This document shows, piece after piece, positions 1 to 9,178 of a stretch of 64,000 bases of DNA. The notes beneath the pieces are model-generated. The model had not been told where the DNA came from. It did no database searches and was given only the letters and a program-made list of their open reading frames with translations. The first letter of the stretch is position 1, and the number at the start of each line of letters is the position of its first letter. The stretch lies in the NCBI RefSeq assembly GCF_900168295.1, contig NZ_FVZL01000019.1:1-64000 (forward strand), given 5' to 3'. A program made the translations under genes and the position numbers. This DNA comes from Arthrobacter sp. P2b (lineage in GTDB: Bacteria > Actinomycetota > Actinomycetes > Actinomycetales > Micrococcaceae).

Positions 1-1073
<1,073 letters not shown>

Positions 1074-1090
1074 ACCCAAAAGAACTGCTT

Positions 1091-1138
1091 AAATAGCAAC
1101 GGCACTACCTCTGACTAGAGGCGGCGCCGTTGCTATTT
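1091..1138. terminator. bidirectional hairpin terminator between rfbA and galU
   Basis: A perfect 13-bp inverted repeat (AAATAGCAACGGC at 1091-1103 and its complement at 1126-1138) encloses a second 5-bp hairpin (CCTCT/AGAGG at 1108-1121). The A-rich left arm and T-rich right arm suit termination from both sides, as expected between two convergent genes. Confidence 0.85.
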
Positions 1139-1148
1139 CAGCTTAAAG

Positions 1149-2039
1149 TCAGTTTACGAAGGCCTTCATCCAGGTCTTCAGGTCCTCGCCAAATTCAACT
1201 CGTTCGGAGGCCAGCGTAATGACAGCCTTCAGGTAGCTCAGCTTGTCGCCCGTGTCGAAACGACGTCCCTTGAAAACAACGCCGTATACGCCGGAGCCTT
1301 CGCCCTCGCCTGCGGCCAGGGTCTGCAGCGCATCGGTCAGCTGGATCTCGTTGCCGCGTCCGGGCTCGGTGTTTTCCAAAACGCCGAACACGGACGGGTG
1401 CAGTACGTACCGGCCGATCACGGCCAGGTTGGACGGTGCGTCAGCGACGGCCGGCTTTTCCACCAGGCTGTTGACGCGCACGTAATCCTCGCCCTCAACG
1501 GCAGTGATGTCGGCGCAGCCGTAAGCGCTGATCTGCGACGGATCAACCTCAATTAGCGCGATCACGGATCCACCGGTCTTCTGCTGCACCTCGATCATGG
1601 TGGTCAGCAGGGACTCTGCCTCATCGATGAGATCATCGCCCAGCAGGACAGCAAAAGGCTCGTTGCCGACATGCTGGCTGGCGCACAGCACCGCGTGGCC
1701 CAGGCCCTTGGCCTCGCCTTGGCGGACGTAGTGGATAGGCCCGAGCTCGGAGGCATACTGTACCGACTCCAGCCTGTCCTTGTCACCCTTGAGCTCCAGG
1801 GCCCGCTCCAGGCCCGGCTCACGGTCAAAGTGGTCCTCGAGGGAGCGCTTGTTGCGCCCCGTGATCATCAGCAGGTCGGTAAGGCCGGACTTCACGGCTT
1901 CCTCCACGACGTACTGGATTGCCGGGCGGTCGACGACCGGCAGCATTTCCTTCGGCATTGCCTTGGTGGCGGGCAGGAAGCGAGTTCCCAATCCGGCAGC
2001 AGGAATGACGGCTTTGGTTATTGCTTTCCCCGTTGTCAT
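1149..2039 (-). CDS. galU: UTP--glucose-1-phosphate uridylyltransferase
   Basis: The 296-residue protein makes UDP-glucose from UTP and glucose-1-phosphate for wall and exopolysaccharide precursors. The N-terminus carries the family motif IPAAGLGTRFLPATKAMPKE followed by MLPVVDRP, and LLGDDLID lies in the middle; both are typical of bacterial GalU. Length matches the family. It is convergent with rfbA across a shared terminator. Start is ATG at 2039. Confidence 0.95.
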   Translation of the reverse strand: MTTGKAITKAVIPAAGLGTRFLPATKAMPKEMLPVVDRPAIQYVVEEAVKSGLTDLLMITGRNKRSLEDHFDREPGLERALELKGDKDRLESVQYASELGPIHYVRQGEAKGLGHAVLCASQHVGNEPFAVLLGDDLIDEAESLLTTMIEVQQKTGGSVIALIEVDPSQISAYGCADITAVEGEDYVRVNSLVEKPAVADAPSNLAVIGRYVLHPSVFGVLENTEPGRGNEIQLTDALQTLAAGEGEGSGVYGVVFKGRRFDTGDKLSYLKAVITLASERVEFGEDLKTWMKAFVN

Positions 2040-2078
2040 AGGTGAACCTTACAAATTAGCGGCGAACAAAGGCAATTT

Positions 2079-2139
2079 GGTTTCGACAGGCTCAACCACC
2101 GTAAGGCGGCAGGCTCAACCACCGATATGGACAGACTCA
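2079..2139. repeat. three tandem copies of the CTCAACCACC repeat
   Basis: The unit CGACAGGCTCAACCACCG occurs intact near 2084-2101, as GGCAGGCTCAACCACCG just after, and as a degenerate third copy (ACAGACTCAACCACC) ending at paaG. The same sequence recurs at 2951, 6009, 55344, 57603 and 60414. The third copy supplies the paaG stop codon at 2137-2139. The family behaves like REP-type palindromic elements. Confidence 0.75.
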
Positions 2140-2925
2140 ACCACCAAAGCCGCTGAACTTCGGCTCACGCTTCTCCTGGAAAGCCCGGAAACCTTCTGCA
2201 TAGTCCTGCGTTTTGCAGAGCCGCGCTTGCTCGGCGTTCTCCTCCTGCATGGCCTCCCACAGGCCCAGCCGCTGGTCGCGGATGTGCGCCACCAATTCCT
2301 TGCTGACGTTGAAGGCACCGGTGGCGCCGCGGGCCACGCGGCCCACAATCGCCCTGGTGTTCTCCAGCAACGAGTCCGCCGGCATAGCCCGGCTGAACAG
2401 CCCCTGGGCCACGGCCTCAGCACCGCTCATGAGCTCGGCCGTGTAGATCAGGTCCAATGTGCGGTGCATGCCCAGCCGCTCCGTGAAGTACCAGTGCCCG
2501 CCGGAATCCAGCGTGGCCCCCAGCTTGGCGAATGGCGACCCGAACTTCGCGTTCTCCGCCACATAGACCACGTCCGTGGCCAGCAGCAGCCCCAGCCCCA
2601 CGCCCAGGCACGCGCCCTGGGCTGCGGCGAACGTGGGCGCGGGGAACGCCGCCATTTTCTTCAGCAGCGGCTCCACCAGCCCTCCCAGGTAGGCCGCCGC
2701 GTCGTCACTCTCCGGGGTCACGTTCTGAATGTCCCTGCCCGCGCAGAAGGCGCGGCCCTCTCCCCTCAGCAGCAGCGCCCGCACGTCACCGCGTGAGGCG
2801 GCGGCAGCAGCGTCGTCGTACGCCTGTGTTAAATCCTGGAGAGCCTGCTCGTCCAGCGAATTCAGCTTGTGCGGCGCGTTCAGAACAACCTCGGCGACGC
2901 CGTTGCTGATGGAGAGGGAGATCAT
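2137..2925 (-). CDS. paaG: enoyl-CoA hydratase/isomerase, likely PaaG
   Basis: This 262-residue crotonase-fold protein probably isomerises ring-epoxide phenylacetyl-CoA to the oxepin. It shows LLLRGEGRAFCAGRDI, the crotonase oxyanion-hole region, and GACLGVGLGLLLATDVVY. The start is ATG at 2925, which follows AAGAGAA; an in-frame upstream ATG at 2985 would read through repeat DNA. It lies downstream of paaE on the same strand, which supports PaaG over a generic enoyl-CoA hydratase. The C-terminal Gly-Gly-stop is encoded by a repeat copy. Confidence 0.82.
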   Translation of the reverse strand: MISLSISNGVAEVVLNAPHKLNSLDEQALQDLTQAYDDAAAAASRGDVRALLLRGEGRAFCAGRDIQNVTPESDDAAAYLGGLVEPLLKKMAAFPAPTFAAAQGACLGVGLGLLLATDVVYVAENAKFGSPFAKLGATLDSGGHWYFTERLGMHRTLDLIYTAELMSGAEAVAQGLFSRAMPADSLLENTRAIVGRVARGATGAFNVSKELVAHIRDQRLGLWEAMQEENAEQARLCKTQDYAEGFRAFQEKREPKFSGFGG

Positions 2926-2950
2926 ACAATTCTCTTTTCTACTTGGGCTG

Positions 2951-3043
2951 GGTTTCGACAGGCTGATTTCGCTCCCCACCCGCACCCTAGCCTCGCAAGC
3001 TCGGCCAGGGAACCCTGCGGGCGTGGGCCCGGCTCAACCACCG
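2951..3043. repeat. split repeat unit with a second repeat-like insert
   Basis: A unit starts TTTCGACAGGCT near 2953 and resumes as GGCTCAACCACCG at 3031-3043. The roughly 65 intervening bases (including CTCGCAAGCTCGGCCAGGG) resemble another intergenic repeat I associate with Arthrobacter. The arrangement suggests one repeat inserted into another. It fills the paaG-paaE gap and abuts the paaE stop codon. Confidence 0.55.
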
Positions 3044-4270
3044 TTAGACGTCGAAATCGACGGTGACTTCCTTGCTGGTGGGGTGGCTCTGGCAGGTCAG
3101 CACGTACCCCTTGTCCAGCTCATCCTGCTCCAGCGCGTAGTTTTCGTCCATGGTCACGCTGCCGGTGACCACCTTGGCCCGGCAGGTGCCGCACACTCCC
3201 CCGGCGCACGCGAACGGCACGTCCGGGCGGACCCGCAGCGCGGCGTTGAGGATGGACTCGCGGGCGTGCGTAGGGCTGGCCACCTCGCCCTGCAGGCCGT
3301 CCAGCTTGAACGTGATCTTGTACGTCTCCTTGGACTCGTCCACCACGACAGGACGGCCGGCGTGCCCCTCCGGGCGGTCCGGCTTGCCGGACGTGAACAG
3401 TTCGAACCGGATGTTCTCCGGCTTCACGCCGCGCTCGGCCAGGGTGTCCCGGCACAGCTGCACCAGCTCGAACGGCCCGCACAGGAACCACTCGTCCACG
3501 TCGTCCGCGTGGATGGCGGTGCCCAGCAGCTGCTGAAGCTTCCCGGCGTCGATCCTTCCGCTCAGCAGCGGCGCGATCCGCTGCTCGCGGGACAGCACGT
3601 GGTGGATGGCCAGCCGCTGCGGGTACTTGTCCTTGAGGTCCGCGAGCTCCTCCAGGAACATCACGTCCATGGCGGCCTTGTTGGCGTAGATCAGGTCGAA
3701 CCGGGTGTCCGGGTTGGCGGCCAGCAGCGTGCGCGCGATGGCGATCACCGGGGTGATGCCGCTCCCGGCCGCGATGGCCACGAAGTTGCCCGGCTCGCCC
3801 GCCATGTCCTCCGGGTGGTTCATGGAGTTCATGACGTTCTGCTCCACCGTGGAGCCGTCCCGGCCGTGCTTGGACACAAACGCGCCCATGGGGCTCATGA
3901 CGTCAAGCGTGTCCCCGGCCTTCAGCTCGGCGTTGGCCCAGGTGGAGAACAGCCCGCCCAGGTCCTTCTTCACAGCCACCCGGATCTCGCTGCTGCCGTC
4001 CTCGAAGCTGCGCGGCTCGGCGCAGATGGAGTAGCTGCGGCGCACCTCGTGCAGCTCGCCGGTCTCATCCGGCAGCTTGGTGCGCAGGGCCACGTACTGG
4101 CCGGGCAGGTAGTCGAACTGGCCGGCGAGCTCCGCCGGGACGTGGAAGGAGACCTCGATGGCGTCCTCGGTGAGCCGGCGCACCTCCTTGACGGCGAGCG
4201 TGTGGAAGGACGGACGACGGCGGCCGGCGGCCTGCGCCGACTCGGCGGCGGTCTGGCGGACAACAGGCAT
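3044..4270 (-). CDS. paaE: phenylacetyl-CoA epoxidase reductase subunit PaaE
   Basis: The 408-residue electron-transfer subunit passes electrons from NAD(P)H through FAD and a [2Fe-2S] centre to the PaaABC oxygenase. Visible are the FAD-binding RRSYSIC, the nucleotide-binding GSGITPVIAIA, and a C-terminal plant-type ferredoxin domain with CAGGVCGTC and a distal Cys in LTCQSHP. It lies 9 bp downstream of paaD in a compact paaABCDE operon. Start ATG at 4270. Confidence 0.95.
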   Translation of the reverse strand: MPVVRQTAAESAQAAGRRRPSFHTLAVKEVRRLTEDAIEVSFHVPAELAGQFDYLPGQYVALRTKLPDETGELHEVRRSYSICAEPRSFEDGSSEIRVAVKKDLGGLFSTWANAELKAGDTLDVMSPMGAFVSKHGRDGSTVEQNVMNSMNHPEDMAGEPGNFVAIAAGSGITPVIAIARTLLAANPDTRFDLIYANKAAMDVMFLEELADLKDKYPQRLAIHHVLSREQRIAPLLSGRIDAGKLQQLLGTAIHADDVDEWFLCGPFELVQLCRDTLAERGVKPENIRFELFTSGKPDRPEGHAGRPVVVDESKETYKITFKLDGLQGEVASPTHARESILNAALRVRPDVPFACAGGVCGTCRAKVVTGSVTMDENYALEQDELDKGYVLTCQSHPTSKEVTVDFDV

Positions 4271-4279
4271 GGGGCTTCC

Positions 4280-4813
4280 TTACAGGACCTTGAAGTAGTC
4301 GAACGGTTCCTTGCAGTCCTGGCACACATACAGCGCCTTGCAGGAAGTGGAACCGAACCGGGTGAGTTCCCTGGTGTTCAGGCTTTGGCACTGCGGGCAC
4401 TTGACGGCCAGGCTCAGGCGGACAGGGCCGTTGTGGCCCAGCCCTGCCTTGCCCGACGGCGGTGCGATGCCGTACTCCCGCAGCTTCGCTTTGCCCTCCT
4501 CGGTCATCCAGTCCGTGGTCCAGGCCGGGGCGAGGACCAGGTCCACGTGGACGTTGCTGTAGCCCTCTTTGGCGAACGCTGTCTGCAGGTCGTCGCGGAT
4601 GGCATCCATGGCCGGGCAGCCCGAGTACGTGGGGGTGATGGTGATTCTTACGTCGTCTTCCGTCACCTGCACGTCGCGCAGGATCCCCAGGTCCGCGATG
4701 GTGAGCACCGGGATCTCCGGATCGCAGACGGTGGCGGCGATGTCCCACGCCTGCTGCCGCGGCGTCCGGGTCCTGGTCTCGAAGTCGGAGATGTACATGG
4801 CCGCGGTCACCAC
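4280..4813 (-). CDS. paaD: phenylacetyl-CoA epoxidase subunit PaaD (MIP18-like)
   Basis: This subunit of about 177 residues belongs to the DUF59/MIP18-type family thought to help iron-sulfur maturation of the epoxidase. It shows WDIAATVCDPEIPVLTIADLGILRDV and the TYSGCPAMD segment. The C-terminus has a zinc-ribbon-like pair (CPQC and CQDC), typical of PaaD. A GTG at 4813 overlaps the end of paaC; an ATG at 4798 is the alternative start. Confidence 0.92.
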   Translation of the reverse strand: MVTAAMYISDFETRTRTPRQQAWDIAATVCDPEIPVLTIADLGILRDVQVTEDDVRITITPTYSGCPAMDAIRDDLQTAFAKEGYSNVHVDLVLAPAWTTDWMTEEGKAKLREYGIAPPSGKAGLGHNGPVRLSLAVKCPQCQSLNTRELTRFGSTSCKALYVCQDCKEPFDYFKVL

Positions 4814-5724
4814 TTGGCTCCCGGGTACTCGCGGGCCAGGACCTGCATCTCGGCCAGGATGTAGCCCAGGTGCTCCGAGTGCTTGCCGAACCGTCCGCCG
4901 CCGGGGGCTGCCGGAACGTCCGGCACCTCCAGTTCGGCTTCTTTGAGGACATCGCCGGTCAGCCGGTCGAAGTCCTCCCTCAGGGTGGAAGGCGCGACGG
5001 CGGCGCCCGCCTCCGCGAGGCGGTTCGTCAGGTCATCGTCCTGGAACAGTTCGTTGACGTACGGCCACATCAGGCGCAGGCCGTGGATCATCCGGGTGCG
5101 CGACTCCTCGGTGCCGCCGGCCAGGCGCAGGATCCACTGGGCGCTGTGGTCCCGGTGGTAATCCACTTCTTTTACGGCCTTCGCGGCGATTGCTGCGAGC
5201 GTGGCGTCTTTTGATTCTGTGAGGCGGCGGTAGAGCTCGAACTGGTAGTAGCTCACGATGAACTGCCGTGCGATGGTCACCGCGAAGTCCCCGTTGGGCT
5301 GCTCGAACAGCTGGACGGAGCGAAACTCGTGCTCGCGGCGGAAGTAGGCGAGGTCATCCTCGGTTTTGTCCCAGGCGCCGCCGGCGTAGCTCAGGAAGGA
5401 CCGGGCGTGGCCCAGCTGGTCCAGGGCGATGTTTCCCAGGGCCACGTCCTCCTCCAGCTCGGGTGCGCGGGAGATCCAGTGGCCCAGGCGCTGGGCGAGG
5501 ATCAGGGCGTCGTCGCCCAGCCTCAGGGCGTACTCGGCTACGTCTTCTGTTGGCTCGGCCAGGCCGGTGCGGACCTCGAGGGCGATGTCCTCCGGGCGCA
5601 GCGCGTTGCCGGGGGTGATCCGGGTGGCGGAGGCGTTGGAGTCGCCACTGCCGGCTACACCGGTGGAGATGTCGCCGTGGCCGGTGGTCTCTGTTGCGTC
5701 GGTGTTTGTTCCGGGGGTGCTCAC
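4807..5724 (-). CDS. paaC: phenylacetyl-CoA epoxidase subunit PaaC
   Basis: The 305-residue structural subunit has a ferritin-like helical fold and partners the catalytic PaaA. Recognisable stretches are YALRLGDDALILAQRLGHWISRAPELEEDVALGNIALDQLGHARSF-type helices and VKEVDYHRDHSAQWILRLAGGTEES. The first 50 residues (Ser/Thr/Gly-rich) extend beyond the usual start. The start is GTG at 5724, overlapping the paaB stop as GTGA, so translation is probably coupled. Confidence 0.94.
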   Translation of the reverse strand: MSTPGTNTDATETTGHGDISTGVAGSGDSNASATRITPGNALRPEDIALEVRTGLAEPTEDVAEYALRLGDDALILAQRLGHWISRAPELEEDVALGNIALDQLGHARSFLSYAGGAWDKTEDDLAYFRREHEFRSVQLFEQPNGDFAVTIARQFIVSYYQFELYRRLTESKDATLAAIAAKAVKEVDYHRDHSAQWILRLAGGTEESRTRMIHGLRLMWPYVNELFQDDDLTNRLAEAGAAVAPSTLREDFDRLTGDVLKEAELEVPDVPAAPGGGRFGKHSEHLGYILAEMQVLAREYPGAKW

Positions 5725-6143
5725 AGGTGCTTTACCCCTTCGCTCTTGGTGTAGTACGTGGCATGCCGGTAATCCTTGCCCTGCGGCGACTCGAAGAACG
5801 ATCCCTTGGCGTCCGGGTCGCTCGCGGCGATGGCCTCGGCCGGGACAACCCAGATGGAGACACCCTCGTTGCGGCGGGTGTAGAGGTCGCGGGCATTGCG
5901 CAGGGCCATCGCGGCATCCGGTGCATGGAGGCTGCCGGCATGAACATGGCTCAGGCCGCGGCTCGACCGGACAAAAACCTCCCAGAGACCCCAGGCCCCG
6001 CGGTCATGGGTTTCGACAGGCTCAACCACCGGACGATCGTTGGTTGAGCTTGTCGAAACCACCGCCGGGCTCACCTTCTGCGCGTCGCGGTTGATCTCGG
6101 TGGCCGAGCTTGCGGGGACTTCCGGGTTGCCGTGGGGGCTCAT
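5721..6143 (-). CDS. paaB: phenylacetyl-CoA epoxidase subunit PaaB with repeat-derived N-terminal extension
   Basis: The conserved PaaB domain begins near residue 48 ([21 protein letters not shown]) and runs to the C-terminus with [14 protein letters not shown] and [16 protein letters not shown]. It bridges PaaAC units in the epoxidase. The protein is about 140 residues against roughly 95 for usual PaaB. Residues about 27-47 ([18 protein letters not shown]) are translated from a palindromic repeat at 6009-6060. The ATG at 6143 overlaps the paaA stop (ATGA). A start downstream of the repeat would need an unseen internal codon. Confidence 0.9.
   Translation of the reverse strand: MSPHGNPEVPASSATEINRDAQKVSPAVVSTSSTNDRPVVEPVETHDRGAWGLWEVFVRSSRGLSHVHAGSLHAPDAAMALRNARDLYTRRNEGVSIWVVPAEAIAASDPDAKGSFFESPQGKDYRHATYYTKSEGVKHL
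6009..6060. repeat. palindromic repeat inside the paaB reading frame
   Basis: Two inverted units (TTTCGACAGGCTCAACCACC from 6011, and TTGGTTGAGCTTGTCGAAAC to 6059) form an almost complete palindrome centred on CGATCG. It is the same family as the intergenic elements at 2079, 57603 and elsewhere, but here lies in frame within paaB and is translated. The frame stays open across the whole element. Confidence 0.85.
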
Positions 6144-7132
6144 GCTGCGTATTCCTTCGTCTTCTTTGACTGTTTTGCTGCGTAAGCGGCTGCTGCCTCG
6201 CGGACCCAGGCGCCGTCGTCGTGCGCTGCCCTCCGGCGCTCCAGGCGCTGGGCGTTGCAGGGGCCGCGGCCGGCGAGCACTTCCTGGAACTCGTGCCAGT
6301 CCAGCGGGCCGTGCTCCCACTTCCTGGTGTCCTCGTTGAAGCGGACCTGGTCATCCGGGAGGGTGAGGCCCAGGACCCGGACCTGCTCCACCATCATGCC
6401 CACGAAGCGGCTGCGGAGTTCGTCGTTGCTGAAGCGCTTGATGTTCCAGGCCATGGACTGCTTGGAGTTGGGCGAATCGTCGTCCGGCGGGCCGAACATC
6501 ATCAGGGCCGGGGCGTACCAGCGGTTCACGGCGTCCTGGGCCATCTGCTTCTGCTCGGGGGTGCCGTTGGAGAGTTCCAGGAGGATCTCGAAGCCCTGGC
6601 GCTGGTGGAAGCTCTCCTCCTTGCAGATGCGGACCATGGCGCGGCCGTAGGGGCCGTAGGAGGCGCGGCACAGCGGGACCTGGTTGCAGATGGCGGCGCC
6701 GTCCACCAGCCAGCCGATGGCGCCCATGTCCGCCCAGGTGAGCGCGGGGTAGTTGAAGATGCTGGAGTAGCGGGCCTTGCCGGCGATGAGGTCGTCCATC
6801 ATCTTGTCCCTTGTTTGGCCAAGGGTTTCGGCGGCGGAGTAGAGGTAGAGCCCGTGGCCGGCCTCGTCCTGGACCTTGGCCATGAGGATGGCCTTGCGCT
6901 TGAGGCTGGGGGCCCGTGAGATCCAGTTGGCCTCGGGCTGCATGCCGATGATCTCGGAGTGGGCGTGCTGGCTGATCTGGCGGAGCAGGGTCTTGCGGTA
7001 GGCCGCCGGCATCCAGTCCTTGGGCTCGATGCGTGAGTCCTCGGCCATGACGCGGTCGAAGTGGGCCTGGGCCTCAGCCTCCTCTTCCGGGGATAGCTCG
7101 GCGGGCACTGACTGCAGGTTCTGCGCTGCCAT
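6140..7132 (-). CDS. paaA: phenylacetyl-CoA epoxidase catalytic subunit PaaA
   Basis: The 330-residue catalytic subunit binds a diiron centre and inserts oxygen into the aromatic ring of phenylacetyl-CoA. Diiron ligand motifs are visible as DEAGH (near 95-99) and EESFH (near 172-176). [23 protein letters not shown] and [15 protein letters not shown] are PaaA hallmarks. It is the first gene of paaABCDE. ATG at 7132 has a good AGGAG Shine-Dalgarno, and the stop overlaps paaB. Confidence 0.96.
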   Translation of the reverse strand: MAAQNLQSVPAELSPEEEAEAQAHFDRVMAEDSRIEPKDWMPAAYRKTLLRQISQHAHSEIIGMQPEANWISRAPSLKRKAILMAKVQDEAGHGLYLYSAAETLGQTRDKMMDDLIAGKARYSSIFNYPALTWADMGAIGWLVDGAAICNQVPLCRASYGPYGRAMVRICKEESFHQRQGFEILLELSNGTPEQKQMAQDAVNRWYAPALMMFGPPDDDSPNSKQSMAWNIKRFSNDELRSRFVGMMVEQVRVLGLTLPDDQVRFNEDTRKWEHGPLDWHEFQEVLAGRGPCNAQRLERRRAAHDDGAWVREAAAAYAAKQSKKTKEYAA

Positions 7133-7172
7133 GGTTGCTCCTATGCAAAGACCTTCTGGGACGTGCGGAATT

Positions 7173-7194
7173 ATTTACCGACCGTTCGTTCAGG
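7173..7194. promoter_or_regulatory. candidate PaaR (TetR-type) operator upstream of paaA
   Basis: The 22-bp site contains ACCGACCGTTCGTTCAG, matching the ACCG-N2-CG-N2-CG core with half-palindromic flanks that I recall for the PaaR operator of Corynebacterium glutamicum. It sits about 40 bp upstream of the paaA start, where a repressor released by phenylacetyl-CoA would act. No paaR gene is in the window, so the regulator is inferred. Confidence 0.6.
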
Positions 7195-7260
7195 ATATGC
7201 GGAAGCGTTTGGGGCCGTCAAGCGGTGGGCGTGTCCCCTCCTCGCTGCTCCCCCTCTTCC

Positions 7261-7347
7261 CGACGCCCCATCACCTCCTGCGGGTTTTCCCCCGACGCTC
7301 TATCAGCTCCTGCAGGTTTTCCGGCAACGCTCTATCAGCTCCTGCAG
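7261..7347. repeat. tandem 32-bp repeats, about 2.7 units
   Basis: Units begin at 7261, 7293 and 7325. Each carries CGCTCTATCAGCTCCTGCAG, degenerate in the first copy, followed by GGTTTTCC. The period is 32 bp with no unique spacers, so this is not a CRISPR array. It lies between paaA and a convergent-side lipoprotein gene. Confidence 0.75.
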
Positions 7348-7367
7348 TGGACAGGCCAGGCAGGAGG

Positions 7368-8015
7368 CTATGAGGCACTTTTGGTTGCAGATGCTGTCGG
7401 AGCCGCCGTAGTGGGTGGTGGTGAGGTGACGCTCGTCGTCGTCGATGGCGTGGGCGTGGGCGTGCCGGTTGTCGAAGTTGCGGAGGGCGATGTTGACGTT
7501 GTGGCCGTAGAAACCGGAGTGGGCGCAACAGTCTTCTTCGTGGGAGTGGCAGAACCGGACGCGGCTTCAAGAGGGACTGAAATCTTTTTCGTGGGTTTGC
7601 TGGGCGCGCTCTTGTTGGTAACTGCCACGTCCAGGGTGACGTCCCGCGGGCCACCGGCCAACCATTCGCCGCGCACAATGCATGTCCTGCCCGGCTTCAC
7701 GCCTTCCGGGCACGTGTTCACAATTATCCGGAATGTTGTGTTGCCGCCCAGCCCGACATCCGGCACCAGGTCTTCGCTGGTGTCATTCACAATTTCGAAG
7801 GATTCAATAGTGCCGGCTCTAACAATCGGGCTTCCCGCACCGGGCTCAATGAGCCAGTCGTCACCGCCAATCCTTACCCGGTGAGTTACGGAAACAGGCG
7901 TGGATTCAGTACCGCCGTTTAGGGATGGCTCGCCGTTTGTAGGTGGCCCGCCACACGCACAAAGGGAAGCCAATGCAATGCATGAAAGGGCTGCGGCCTT
8001 GGAATGAAGCTTCAT
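7368..8015 (-). CDS. putative secreted lipoprotein with Thr/Pro/Ser-rich tail
   Basis: The 215-residue protein was not recognised. The chosen ATG at 8015 gives a lysine-containing signal sequence (MKLHSKAAALSCIALASLCACGG) with a plausible lipobox cysteine near residue 20. A middle domain (about 40-130, possible beta sandwich) is followed by about 75 residues of Thr, Ser, Pro and Ala, like a wall-spanning linker. It starts 4 bp after the membrane protein gene at 8020-8904, so the two are likely co-transcribed. Confidence 0.7.
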   Translation of the reverse strand: MKLHSKAAALSCIALASLCACGGPPTNGEPSLNGGTESTPVSVTHRVRIGGDDWLIEPGAGSPIVRAGTIESFEIVNDTSEDLVPDVGLGGNTTFRIIVNTCPEGVKPGRTCIVRGEWLAGGPRDVTLDVAVTNKSAPSKPTKKISVPLEAASGSATPTKKTVAPTPVSTATTSTSPSATSTTGTPTPTPSTTTSVTSPPPTTAAPTASATKSAS

Positions 8016-8019
8016 CGAC

Positions 8020-8904
8020 TTATCCCTCTCCCGGTTCGAATTCGACCCGGTATTCCGGGCTCTCCTCCAGAACGATCGCGGCGCCGGCATCACGGGACCA
8101 GTTGGCGGGCAGCAGGAAATACTTGTTGGAACTGAGCGTGACGAATTTGAGTCCGGTGTATTTGAAGCCGTACTTTGAGCCGGGAACGGATACTTTCTCC
8201 TCCACCACCGAGCTTCCGAGGGCGAGCGAATGCACACTGTAGACCGTCACCGACGGACGCCTGCTCAACTCCCGCTCGTAATCCCTGGACCTGCCCGTGC
8301 CCAATGCTCCCGCATATAAAGAGCAAGCCCAAAAGAGGGCCACAACCACCAGGAGGACCACGGAAACGTACCCAAGTTTCTCCCACATCGGCAGGCGCCT
8401 GAGCCTTTGGTCCCCCAGCGCGGTCCTTCGAAGGGCCCAGAAAGCGTATGCGCTGACTGCGATTCCACCACCAAGCGCACCGGGCTCAAAGAGAAAAGGT
8501 GTCCTGAACGGGGGCTCTTCGAAGATGGTCCACACTCCGAGGGATGTGAAAAATATTCCTGCGAGCAGCACGAACCCGGCGGCCAATTGAACATAACCGA
8601 GCCCAACGCCGCGCCGGATGATACTCCGTGTAACGGCATGAATCGCAACGCCCACAATGCTTACGAGCAGGAGGAGGATCGCCGGAACGATCAGGGCATC
8701 AGCACTGCGAAGAAGATAATCCACCGTGGAATATTCCAGGACGCTTTGGTCAATGCCGAAGTACGCAGTTCGTGTGGCCGTCATTGTCCAGCCGAACCAA
8801 AACGAAAGTGCGGTGGCCACGGTGGTGAGGGGCGCAATGATGGCAAACCATTGCAGGACAGAGTGGCTCAGGTCAGCACCGCTGCTGCTGGGCGCCTTGC
8901 TCAT
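8020..8904 (-). CDS. hypothetical multi-pass membrane protein
   Basis: The 294-residue protein has about five hydrophobic segments (around residues 14-40, 60-85, 100-125, 135-160 and 180-205) followed by an extracytoplasmic or cytoplasmic C-terminal domain of about 90 residues. No family was recognised. The start is taken at ATG 8904 because the longer frame begins with low-complexity Arg-rich sequence. It is followed by the lipoprotein gene, suggesting an envelope pair. Confidence 0.65.
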   Translation of the reverse strand: MSKAPSSSGADLSHSVLQWFAIIAPLTTVATALSFWFGWTMTATRTAYFGIDQSVLEYSTVDYLLRSADALIVPAILLLLVSIVGVAIHAVTRSIIRRGVGLGYVQLAAGFVLLAGIFFTSLGVWTIFEEPPFRTPFLFEPGALGGGIAVSAYAFWALRRTALGDQRLRRLPMWEKLGYVSVVLLVVVALFWACSLYAGALGTGRSRDYERELSRRPSVTVYSVHSLALGSSVVEEKVSVPGSKYGFKYTGLKFVTLSSNKYFLLPANWSRDAGAAIVLEESPEYRVEFEPGEG

Positions 8905-9178
8905 CCGTGAAGTACGCACGGAACGGGACGAAGGGGCGTGAAACCCTCGGCTCAAATGTGTGCGCGGCGTGCTTCGCGGGACTCTACCCGACTTCACTAG
9001 CCGCCTCCTCAGCCTAGGGACGAGCCGGCTCAGGACTACATCCCGGAACCTCCTCAAAACTCGAGGTGGTCCCTTTCCATCAGGACACAACGGGCGTTAC
9101 TGCGGCGTTACCCACCCTTCCGTCCGTAAGCCAGGAGTGGCAAGCACAGCGTGTGCGTCTGCTCGTTCCCGCCACTGG

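Noticed and set aside
2729-4864. A plus-strand open frame of about 711 codons across paaE and paaD
   Set aside because: It is antisense to clearly conserved paa genes, has no family similarity, and arises from high GC third positions.
7261-7347. Possible CRISPR array
   Set aside because: The repeats are contiguous with a 32-bp period and no unique spacers, and no cas genes are nearby.
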